The notes under the pieces: generated by a model
What the model was told of the DNA's origin: nothing
What the model saw: the letters and a program-made list of their open reading frames with translations, nothing else
Database searches by the model: none
DNA from: Liopterus haemorrhoidalis
Lineage: Eukaryota; Arthropoda; Insecta; Coleoptera; Dytiscidae
Direction: 5' to 3'
Assembly: GCA_963971575.1 (NCBI GenBank)
Contig: OZ020611.1
Span: 27,759,279-27,823,278, forward strand
DNA: 64,000 bases
Shown here: in pieces, positions 53,383 through 63,045 of the stretch
Layout: each line of letters opens with the position of its first letter
Position numbering within the stretch: position 1 is the first letter of the stretch
Position numbers and translations under genes: made by a program

Positions 53383-54000
53383 GATTTAAATGTTGGAGAC
53401 CCAAACATAATACACGAACCTTTGGTGGAGCGAACAAAAATCATTTCCCCCCCTCTTCATATTAAACTGGGTCTAATGAAGCAGTTTGTAAAAGCGTTGA
53501 ACAAAGATGGTGACTGTTTCAAATATATACATATCTCAAACATTTCAAAGTCTCAGAAATGAGAAGCTAAAAGCTGGCATTTTTGACGGACCACAAATTA
53601 GAAAATTACTGAATGATCCACATTTCACTGTACATATAGATGCTATGGAAAAGAATGCATGGCAGTCTTTCGTGCTCATCAAAAATTTTCTTGTGAATAA
53701 AAAGTCGAAAACTATGTGGAGGTCGTTGAAAATTTGATTGAAAATTATCATCATCTGGGGTGCAACATGAACGTGAAACTTCATTTTTTAAACAGTCATC
53801 TTGACAAATTTCTTGTCAATCTTGGAGATGTTAGTGATGAACAGGGTGAACGTTTCCATCAGGATTTAAAAGAGATGGAGAGACGTTATCAAGGAAGGTG
53901 GGATACTCACATGATGGCTGACTACTGTTGGAGTATTAAAAGAGACTTATCGGGAATGGTGCACTCCAGAAGATCTTACAAACGACCATTTAATCCTTAA
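53383..54000 (+). pseudogene. Orphan ORF remnant, conserved-looking, two frameshifts
   Basis: Three frames join into about 205 residues: DLNVGDPNIIHEPLVERTKI, SPPLHIKLGLMKQFVKALNK, DGDCFKY; then LRNEKLKAGIFDGPQIRKLL, DAMEKNAWQSFVLIKNFLVN; then VENLIENYHHLGCNMNVKLH, FLNSHLDKFLVNLGDVSDEQ, GERFHQDLKEMERRYQGRWD, MMADYCWSIKRD and a stop at 54000. Shifts fall near 53520 and 53710. The sense in each block is protein-like. I associate this pattern with dispersed arthropod ORFs of unknown class, from memory and without a name. Could be a transposon-borne gene or a retrocopy; no terminal repeats seen. Confidence 0.6.
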
Positions 54001-54454
54001 AGTATTTTGTATTTTTATTTTAATACTCCAATGCATTAAAATGTAATTCAAACTGTTCTCATTTTCTTTCTTTCACTATAAATAAAATTTTAAGAATATT
54101 TTCTAATTATTTAGTCCTTATTGTTCGCCAAATTTGTACCAATTACAGTATCGACGTATAAAATTAAACGATAGAAGCATTATTTGGCCGAAAATATCTA
54201 TTTGTTGTAGAGCAAAAATCGGATGTGATACGCAAAAACTGATGTGATATTTGAGTTCAGCAGCACCAAATTAGTAAGAATCAAGCCTTACAAGTCAGCA
54301 AAAATTGTGTTGAACAGTGTAATCAATGTACAGCCTTTTCTTTACCAACTGACTTGTCCCCGTTGCTCAAAAATGTATATATGTTCCTTTTTTTTTTTAC
54401 TTTGCTACTACTGCCATTATGCAGTAGATGCATTTTATTTTTGAAAAATCCATG
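54001..54454. other. Unassigned spacer
   Basis: Nothing recognised. Confidence 0.35.
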
Positions 54455-54541
54455 CCATAACCAGGATTTGAACCCGAGCCCTCATGGCCTAGAAATTCGC
54501 TACACTAACCACTACGCTATAGTAACCGGCTATATCTAATA
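54455..54541 (-). repeat. tRNA-derived SINE head
   Basis: On the minus strand: CCGGTTACTATAGCGTAGTG, GTTAGTGTAGCG (A box), then GGGCTCGGGTTCAAATCCTG (B box GGTTCAAATCC). About 80 bases tRNA-like. No intact acceptor stem, so it is not called as a functional tRNA. Confidence 0.6.
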
Positions 54542-54544
54542 TAG

Positions 54545-54610
54545 GTAGACGCGGTGGCTCAGTTAGCTAATTAATACTTTTAGCCTTGTTGTTAAATTTG
54601 CCCATGTCTA
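54545..54610 (+). repeat. Second tRNA-like fragment, opposite orientation
   Basis: GACGCGGTGGCTCAGTTAGC resembles an A-box region of a tRNA. No B box follows. It abuts the SINE head back to back. Confidence 0.35.
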
Positions 54611-55879
54611 TATAACTAAGTTAATCTTTACATTTACATTCTGAGGCTCTATACAAAACTGCAGAATTACTCTTGAAGTCATGAATATTATCAAAAACTA
54701 TTTTTCTTATCGAAAACTTCCAATATGTTAGTAATCCACTAAGGTGCTTTGAACGGTTTGAGCCGTCTGGTACCATTGTGGGTCCACAACTGTAGTCACG
54801 TATATGTAAACTGATATTTCGAGGACACGAAACCATTCTCTGGGGATCGCAGGGACTTTAAGGAATAACCAGTGGCGTGCAGGATAATGCATTGATTGAA
54901 TTTTATTAGAAAAGTAATGAGACTTAATGATTGGGCTATTTTTGCTTATGGGAATAATTAGCAATAATTTTTAGTAATATAGAAAACCAAAATAGAGAAT
55001 GAAGATTTATTTGGCAAGCCTATAACAACATTTATGTATAGGATTTTGTGGGTAATAAAGAAAATATTTTAAACCGTTCATATGTCTGTTACTTAAGTGG
55101 ATTACTTTTAAATTTGGCACTTTATGCCAACTTTGGCATCTCTATACATTTTCTCCAAGGTTATTTGTAAAGAGGATGCATGACAGTGGATTGCCCTGGC
55201 GCAGGCCTGTGCTATGCTGCGGTTACAGTGCAAGCGTGGTCACCCGTTGTGAACTTCATGCGTATACATCCGTATTCAGGCGACTGATTAATGTAGAATG
55301 AAACATAGGTGGTCATAACAGAAACGAAGTAGTTGCGCAAGTAGTTGTTTAACGCTAAAAGTTCAAATATGTTTGATTTCTTCGCGCGAATTATACGTTC
55401 TTTATACATTCTTATCTGGTTGTTATTTGTAGTTGTGCTGTGTTGTTAATATGTGAATGAAAAATGCATCTTTGAAAAAATAATATTCTTTGAATTTGAC
55501 AAAAGAATTCTTTGGGATCAAAATGCTAATAAAATGAAATAAAATGAGATTATGTGTTCAAAAAGTATTCACTAAAATGACGATATACGAATATGCTGTT
55601 AGCCTAATTATTCCGTCTTTTTTGCTCTAATATAAACGACTTCTGTAAGGATTTTTCTGGTAAAAAAATTCTTCATCAATATCCATAATTGCAAACTTTC
55701 TATCACAACCACATCTAGAGAAATCCGCGCAAAGACACGACCAAGAATAACAAGATCGGCAAAACCGTTCGGCTTTGCTTAAAATCTTCCGTGCTTCACA
55801 CATTGTTCGGTACTAGAATGTGTCGTAACTGAGTAGTGAAAATGTTTGACGAGTAAAACATTTTAGTTGTCTCAGCAGC
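54611..55879. other. Unassigned stretch
   Basis: No gene or repeat structure recognised. Confidence 0.35.
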
Positions 55880-56000
55880 TTTGTAAATAATACTAAGTGC
55901 CAAGCGTCGCAAGCCTGAAAACGTAGATTTTGGATGAGTCCAAGTCTCCAGAGCTAACGTCCAAGTCTCTGTCACATAAAACAGAACGACTGTGATATAA
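55880..56000 (-). pseudogene. Short LINE RT C-terminal remnant
   Basis: The minus strand reads YITVVLFYVTETWTLALETW, then TFSGLRRLALSIIYKAAE, similar to the VLLYGSETWTL...RRLR block that follows the RT domain in several LINE clades. Short and degraded. Confidence 0.35.
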
Positions 56001-56129
56001 ATCTATAAATTTCAGAACTTCAAACACCGTTTATTAAACTTAAGCCGACCGTCTCGATCAGTGCGAACGTCCTCACTATACAGTTTGGCTCGGCATCCTT
56101 TCATCGCAACTGACACTTGTCAGCATGCC

Positions 56130-56787
56130 GATTCTGTCGACAGATCTGTCGGCTCAAGCCGACCGACACATCCACAGATATTTCGAGCTTGGTTCGAGTC
56201 CTATTTGTCCTGCAGAACCCAAACAGTAAAAATTCAATCAGATCAGTCACATTTTGCTCTTTCAGATGTCACTTTTCTCAACACTGGAATTCCGCAAGGA
56301 TCTATCACCGGACCAATTCTTAACCTTTATATTAACGATCTCCCCAAGATTCTTGATGCTCTTCCATTTCGGGTGGAATTAATGTCCTAGGTCGATGATA
56401 ACAATTTTTTGATGAAAATTAAAAAACCCTCAATTTAAATTTAAATGATCACGTCAGTCAACTTTATAATACTCTTCTTGTATGGACTCTTCTTGTAATA
56501 ATTTTTAAAACTAGTCGTTCAAAAATTGATTTCGATTCAATAGAAATTCTTCATCGAGAAAGATTCTCGGTGTGCACATTGGTTACCATCTTCAATGGTC
56601 AGTGCATATTAATGAGCTTTGTACAAAGCTAAATAGGATACTCTATGGAATGAATGTGATGAACTCTAAATGTAATAAATTTGTTCTTAGAACTCTTTAC
56701 TTCTCCAATTCCCACTCGTTACTACTATATGGAATTATGTACTCGGGAAGATCGCCCGAATTTCAGAGAGTGTTCATATTACAAAAA
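56130..56787 (+). pseudogene. LINE reverse transcriptase fragment, upstream part (split by family A)
   Basis: IFRAWFESYLSCRTQTVKIQ and NTGIPQGSITGPILNLYIND are RT motifs; the catalytic YADD has decayed (a stop precedes VDDNNF). In another frame HIGYHLQWSVHINELCTKLN and LYGIMYSGRSPEFQRVFILQ follow. The frame stops being LINE at VFILQK, where family A copy A5 begins; it resumes as RAIRILANL at 57847. Confidence 0.8.
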
Positions 56788-57763
56788 AATTGATGTGAAG
56801 TGTGAATTTTCACACATTTCTGGGTTTTGCAGGTATTTAGTAACTGAACGATGATTATTTGGGATGCCAAAACAAATTTTATGTCAAAATATTTTTTTAT
56901 GAATTTTAATTCGAATGCCTAATACCATTATTTGAGTTTCTAAATATATGCAGTATTTTTTTTATATAGCAAAGTTCATTAAGATTTTGAAAATTGCACC
57001 TATGGCTTCCATTGGTTGCTTACATCATAAGTCCCGCCCTTTGATTTCGTCAAACATACAATTAAATTATAATTTCAACACTTTCCACTGGTTATTAAAT
57101 TTACGCTTTTAAAAATTAAATGCACTATTTACCAAATATAACTAGAATTTTAACAAAATAATTTAAACAAAATAAAAATGCAAAAAAAAAAAATAAAAAA
57201 TAAAATCAACAGGATTCGAACCCTAGTTTTCAAGTTAACTATATTATTAAGCGCATGACGAATCCAACCACGCCACGAGAGTTATTGTTGTGATATGTTA
57301 CACAACGTATTAAATAATTAACATATTTTAGTTAAAAACACAAAAAATGCGTTATTTTCCGAAAACATAATCTGATCAAAAATTCCTGTTGTACTATTCC
57401 GGTTCACACCAATGTACATTACTTAGAATTTTTTCAGATTTTTAGTTTAAACCATCTGGGCTACAGGGTGTGGGACAAAATTTTTTTTGCACAATTTTGG
57501 CAAAAATCGCATCAAAATAATTTATTTTGCAAAAATAAAATTTTGATCGTTAATCCACGTACTAAGGGCTTTCATTTGATACCCTACTCAGAATTTAAAA
57601 AAAATATTTTTTTTTTTTCGATGAGCACATATTTGTTTATATTTTTAGAGGGATATGTTTTTTAGATGTTTTAGTATTTTTCCTATGTGCGGGTCAACGA
57701 GTTGTATAAGCATGCTAAATTTCAACTCTCTAGGTTTAGCCGTTTGGCTACAATTTTGACCGA

Positions 57764-57797
<34 letters not shown>

Positions 57798-57846
57798 GAC
57801 AAAATGACGGTATAAGGGTTTTTTGGTCATACCTACAAAACCCTAA
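56788..57846 (+). repeat. Family A interspersed repeat, copy A5, full length in a known empty site
   Basis: Starts after CAAAAAAA with TTGATGTGAAGTGTGAAT and TTTCACACATTTCTGGG; ends CATACCTACAAAACCCTAAAAA just before GAGCT of the LINE. Interior blocks are as in A3. The minus strand of 57200-57290 holds a tRNA-like segment with good boxes (TGGCGTGGTTGG and GGTTCGAATCC). A CAGA array lies at 57765-57796. No target duplication is visible beyond the shared A-run. Confidence 0.88.
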
Positions 57847-58456
57847 AAAGAGCTATAAGAATCTTGGCCAATCTAAAGAATAGAGATTCTTGCCGACCAG
57901 CTTTTAAATCTTTGGAAGTGCTAACTGCTGCAAGTATTTCTATATATGAAATTTTAATTTTTACTTTTAAAAACTGGCACTTATTGACTTCAAATAATTC
58001 TTCGCACATTCATAATACTAGACAAAAAAAATCATATTATAGCAGATCAACACCATACCGCCTTATTTGAAAAAAACATTAGCTACAATGTCTGTAAATT
58101 TTATAATCAATTACCTATTGCAGTAAAACAAATAAGCAATATTACCTCATTTAAGAAAGAAATAAAATCTATATTGCTGAAAAATACATTATATTCAGTT
58201 GAAGATTTTTTCAATGTAGTTATTAAAGTTATCCTAATATTTATCAAATACTTCATATAAAAACATAAGCCTCTTGTCTTATTCTATAGTTTAATTTATA
58301 TTTTAACCAAATTCTGTTACAATTGTTCTTAAATTTTATAATTTGTAAATGAATCATTATTTATTTGTATTTATGATTAAAATGTTCCTTCACTGTTGAA
58401 CTTATCTATACTGTGACTTTGTCTATACATGTACGGATGTTTAAGACACAATAAAG

Positions 58457-58488
<32 letters not shown>

Positions 58489-58490
58489 CA
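57847..58490 (+). pseudogene. LINE fragment, downstream part, with (ATT)n tail
   Basis: RAIRILANLKNRDSCRPAFK, SLEVLTAASISIYEILIFTF, HIHNTRQK, then, in another frame, FYNQLPIAVKQISNITSFKK. This is the end of the RT polyprotein continued from 56787. A trailer ends in ATAAAGCATTATTATTATTATT near 58445-58486, like the tails of the LINEs at 14.3 and 27.0 kb. Confidence 0.8.
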
Positions 58491-59429
58491 ATATGCCAGT
58501 TGGCACTACTGAACGACCCGTTCGGCATAGTGTGGACGCCACTTTACGCACACAGAACGAATTATTGGCATCGTTTTGAATTTCACATTTCATGGGTTTC
58601 TTCTTCCAGAACATTGATGCGATTGTGATTTTACACTATTGACACTATTGCGATGACAAAATTTGCATCCAGACCTTCATATTTAAGGTTCTCTCTGAGC
58701 ATTTCTCCCATATACCTACGAAACGCGTAAATGTATGACAATTCAATATTCGGAGTAACTTTCGGAGATAACTCATATTAACATATAATAAAACCTTATT
58801 TTTTAAAACAGAATTCTAAAACCAGTAGCAAAAATCATTGCACGCTCCTGATACTGAAAATTGGAATATTCCTGTAAGCTCCGCTAAGTCGCCGGGGAAA
58901 ATCCTGCCCCTTGAGAGGACGTCACATGTAAACTAGCCCGCTGATGACGTCACTAGTATTTCCACGCCACGTCTAACAACATTAGACGAATGTACGTGTT
59001 ACAACAAGTGGCTTACTGGAACAGCTTAATTTATTAGGTGAACTTTAAAGGAAGGATTTTAATTTCTCTTTTACAATAGTGCAGTCCGTGAATTGTTCAT
59101 GAACATGAAATTACAAAGATTAGTATTTGGAAAATTAGTTTTAAATTAAATTGTATATTAATGGTAATTTTGTAACACAAAATTAGTTTAAATAAATAAA
59201 AAAATTATGTGGTGTTAATTTTCACACATTTCAGGGTTTTGTAGGTGTTAAGAAACCAACGAGCAGAATGTCTAGGAGAATATATTTTCTATAATTCCAT
59301 CAAAATCTATATGGGAGTCTAATGTACCTTGGGACAATTGTTACCTTGGGACCTTTGAAATTGAAAGGTTCCCTTTAATTCTAAAATCTAATAACTTTTG
59401 TATTTTACTACCAGAGAGCAGCATATACA
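58491..59429. other. Unassigned; contains a tiny family A end fragment
   Basis: 59218-59252 (TTTTCACACATTTCAGGG, TTTTGTAGGTG) is a family A terminus without interior. Otherwise nothing recognised. Confidence 0.4.
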
Positions 59430-59715
59430 TGCTATTCGAAACATTTAGGCGGAACTGAATGGGAATTTTGTTGTTTTAGGTTGTCACGAGAAGGGACCTT
59501 GCTTGGGTTATTTAATTTTTTACGATGGCATGTGAAAATTTAAAATTCCTACAGTGAAATCATGGAAACGAATAACATATGTCAAAAATAAAATATTTTT
59601 TTACTTATTTTAATGACAAAAAAATAAATAAATGGGAAATTTGTATTAAGAATGAAATTGATAGGGGAGTCCGTGTATTCTCGGTGAAACATATTTAATA
59701 TATGATTAATAAATA

Positions 59716-60362
59716 AGCAAGGCACTCGATAAGTTTCACAAATATAAGTTTAATGTTACTCTATACGTATTTCGGTAGTGACGCCATCTACAGGAGTTCA
59801 AATTACAAACTAAACATATTTTTTAACAGATACATTCAGTGGGAACTACAACAGGGTAGGGAATACAAGTGTAAACCATATTAGCAAATCAGGGAAAAAA
59901 AGTATTTTACAGATTTATTAGGTGTGAGTTGTAAACGTCCATCTGGTCATTCATTAAGGGAATTCCAGAGTTAATATTTTTGTGAATTTCTCGGTATTCT
60001 AAAAGGTTCAGTTTAAGACTTTTATCATGAATGTGTAAGATTTTAAAGTCATTAACGGAAAGGTTATGATTATGGGTGATCATATGTTCTGCTATGTTGG
60101 AGTGTTCTACTTTTTTATTTTGGATAGCTTTCAAATGTTCACCAAATCTTGTAGCAAAATTTCGACCAGTTTGGCCTATATATATTGTTGAACAATCTTG
60201 GCACGATGCTTGATAAATTTCCCTTGATTTTTTAATATTTGTTCCCACTGAATGTATCTGTTAAAAAATAAGTTTAGTTTGTAATTTGAACTTCTGTAGT
60301 TGACGTCACTGCCGCAATACGTATAGAGTAACATTAAACTTATATTTGTGAAACTTACCGAT
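59716..60362 (-). mobile_element. Penelope-like element, 5'-truncated, with inverted flanking repeats
   Basis: 59727-59845 (GATAAGTTTCACAAATATAA, TTTAATGTTACTCTATACGT...CTAAACATATTTTTTAACAG, ATACATTCAGTGGGAAC) returns inverted at 60240-60360. Between them is only the GIY-YIG domain. Same architecture as the element at 27111-28369 though the repeat sequence differs. No clear hammerhead core was seen here (a diverged CGAAATACG remains). Confidence 0.75.
59907..60248 (-). CDS. GIY-YIG endonuclease domain of a Penelope-like element (partial)
   Basis: 113-codon open frame with no native start (the first codon is GTG at the junction with the inverted repeat). Motifs: EIYQASCQDCSTIYIGQTGR (CxxC followed by YIGQT and the catalytic Arg), FGEHLKAI, NIAEHMITHNH, and LLEYREIHKN with the metal-binding Glu. 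This nuclease opens the target for Penelope retrotransposition. The reverse transcriptase part is missing; the fragment itself has no stops, suggesting a fairly recent insertion. Confidence 0.85.
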   Translation of the reverse strand: MGTNIKKSREIYQASCQDCSTIYIGQTGRNFATRFGEHLKAIQNKKVEHSNIAEHMITHNHNLSVNDFKILHIHDKSLKLNLLEYREIHKNINSGIPLMNDQMDVYNSHLINL

Positions 60363-60570
60363 CTTAGATATCTTATATTAAGAATAACACTAAAAGTCAA
60401 AATATAAAGAAAACGACATTTTAAAATAATATTAACCTTAACAAAAAAATATTAATTGTAAGTATGATTTACAAAACTTAAACAAAATGGCCAAAAATAA
60501 CGATTCAAACGATGAAAGTAATTAGATTTCAAAATCTAGTTCCGCCTAATCGTTTGGAATAGTCTATATA

Positions 60571-61072
60571 ATATAATATGATTAGATGTAAGTAAAGGTA
60601 ATATTTATGTCAATAAAATAAAAATAACAGTTCTAAGTAAATTTTATAATAACAGCATCGAGTTGCCTAAATTCAAAGACAAATAATTAGGAGTTTTTAT
60701 AATATATTTACTCTTTTGTATATTTATTAATGAGCATATTTATTTGTAGAACTAGATCCTACCCTCTGGTTAAGTTTGTGATTGGTGGTCAATTTCTCGA
60801 GGTGTAATCAATTGTACGTTACATAAGTATTTGTACATTGCAACTGTTCCAACTTTATAATATGGGACTGTTAATATTTCAAAGCAGAAGTTCTAAACGC
60901 CAAGGATTATTTTGAGGTAAAATACTTGAATAAAATTGGGAAAGGAAATACCTTCATCCAAGAAAACAGATGGCACATGAAATAAGCAAGGATGACCTAA
61001 TTATGATTTTATTTGAGTTGAAAATAACTTTATTTTTGTATTAAATAACCTCAATATTTTAACATCATTTTT
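60571..61072. other. Unassigned AT-rich stretch
   Basis: Nothing recognised. Confidence 0.35.
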
Positions 61073-62030
61073 AAGCAACCGTACATTCCAAGTGCGCATA
61101 GGATCCGAACTATCTAACCCCCAACAAGTTGTAAGCGGAGTACCACAAGGCACGGTGATTGGGCCTATATTCTTTCTCATTTATGTGGCCGATATAATTT
61201 CAAGTATAACCTCCAGCCACCAGATGTATGCAGACGATCTAAAAATATACAACTGGTCGCTCTTACAACAGGACCTCAATGCAGTTGATTAATGGTGTGA
61301 CAATTGGTCGCTCCCTCTGAATACGTCCAAATGTTGCGTATTATATCTTGCCCGGAACAATCCAAATACATGTTATTACCTCAGCGACATCCCTCTTAAA
61401 CATGCCGAATCTTCGATTGACCTGGGTATTATAATCACTACCTTAGAATGCCCAACACACATCATCACCGAAGTTAGAAGAGCAAATAAATCCCTCTTCA
61501 TTATTAAGAAATCATTTTCTCACCTAACCCCATGTTTATTTCGCCAAATGTACCTGTCCTATGTCCGTCCACTCCTGGAATTTGCTTTCGTAGTCTGGTA
61601 CCCGTACCTTCAACGCGACATCATATTACTGGAAGGAGTCCAAAGACGTGCCACTCGTCTTCCATGATGCCTCAGAGCTCTGTTATACGAAGAGCGGCTT
61701 GAGAGGCTTAATCTGCCGTCTCTTGCAGCCCGCAGAGCTCGAGGTAACCTCATTCAGATGTACAGAGCAACAACTGGAAAGTTTTCTACGGACATGTCGC
61801 CTCTGTTCTCCATCAACGGCGACCAACGACTCTCTGAAACTCCGCCACGACAAGTACGGAAAGCAACTGCGACAAAATTTTCTAACTAATGGTGTGTTCG
61901 ACCAATGGAATGCCTTACCCGAGAGTAATACATTTGTATTTTTGTTGTACTCTTGAGCATAACAAGCATTTTAGCTTCTGCTGTTTACATTGTAATAATT
62001 ATAACAATATATATATATATATATATATTT
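61073..62030 (+). pseudogene. LINE reverse transcriptase fragment
   Basis: SNRTFQVRIGSELSN, VVSGVPQGTVIGPIFFLIYV, SHQMYADDLKIYNW (catalytic YADD intact), a stop at 61290-61292, WCDNWSLPLNTSKCCVLYLA, then a region with LTPCLFRQMYLSYVRPLLEF and LLEGVQRRATRL, and after a frameshift LYEERLERLNLPSLAARRAR and NLIQMYRATTGKFSTDMSPL. This is an RT thumb and connection region of a CR1-like or related LINE. Less AT-rich than its surroundings. It fades out near a (TA)n at 62008-62028. Confidence 0.8.
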
Positions 62031-63045
62031 TCATTCAATGAAAATTATGTGGCGGGTATTATGTAGTCCGAGAGCCAGTTTAACCCACCCTCTGCTTTCT
62101 GAGCGTCGTAAGTGCCTCTCCTAAATATAAATCTTAAATGCGCCATTTACGATATAATGTTTTTTTGGTTACCACCATTGGAAATTGGAAATTGCGAAGC
62201 CCGAGGTGAGCCGAGGCATCTTGTTACGAGATTTCATGACCATATTATCAGTATACATTCAGGAGTAATATGGTCAGTATTAAGTCCATTTTTTAGCGTA
62301 AACAGTTTATAGGCAGTTGCGAACGGCTACGCAGAACCTGTAATTTGTGTAAGTATTTTTTACACAAAAAAATTGGTATGATGCTGGAGTTTAACTGACG
62401 TCCATACTCTTGCTTAGCTGTCAAATAAACGCTTGTGGCTATAGACTTGCTTGATTACACTTACCAAATCCAAAAATGATCATAATAATTCAGTTAATAT
62501 TAATAGTTAGCTATTCCTGAACCATATTTTAAGTTTGAACAACTCAAAAACAACTCTGTTTAAACTTGATGACAAAGCAAACAAGTTTTACTAACAATAT
62601 CCTTTAAGCAAATATTTTCCTTATTTCAATATTCTCAAATTGAAAGTTTAAACTAACAATATCTTTGTCTATATATCATTCCTTCAGACAGTTGAGACAA
62701 GAAAACTGTGCTCTTTGTTCTATATTTTTAAAACTGCACAGATTGCATTATTTGCTATTCCGAATGCACATTTACAATAATTTTATCTGTCTACAGAAAT
62801 GAAACAGAACTATGCAAATTTTTTCACAAAAGTCCAACGAAGGAAATATTTTTAAGATTATTTTGAGTTAGTATTTTGTGGAATTAATGAAGAAATATTG
62901 CAGAAGGAGAAGGAGATCATAAGAAACGAGTACTTTAATTATATTTTTTGTATAAATATTTTCCTATTTTTTTCTTGAGAATAATTGAAAAGTATTGCTT
63001 GAGGTGAAATATACGATACAGATTTGTTTGTACTCTGCAGTTATA
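62031..63045. other. Unassigned AT-rich stretch
   Basis: Nothing recognised. Confidence 0.35.

Larger units (their letters stand above)
59430..60570. mobile_element. Family C inverted-repeat element, copy 2, with a Penelope insertion
   Basis: Left end GCTATTCGAAACATTTAGGC; reversed right end ACTATTCCAAACGATTAGGC. Matches the ends at 29552-30580. Interrupted by the Penelope-like fragment at 59716-60362. Confidence 0.55.

Noticed and set aside
54455..54541. Functional tRNA gene
   Set aside because: A and B boxes are present but the acceptor and anticodon stems do not pair; better explained as a SINE head.
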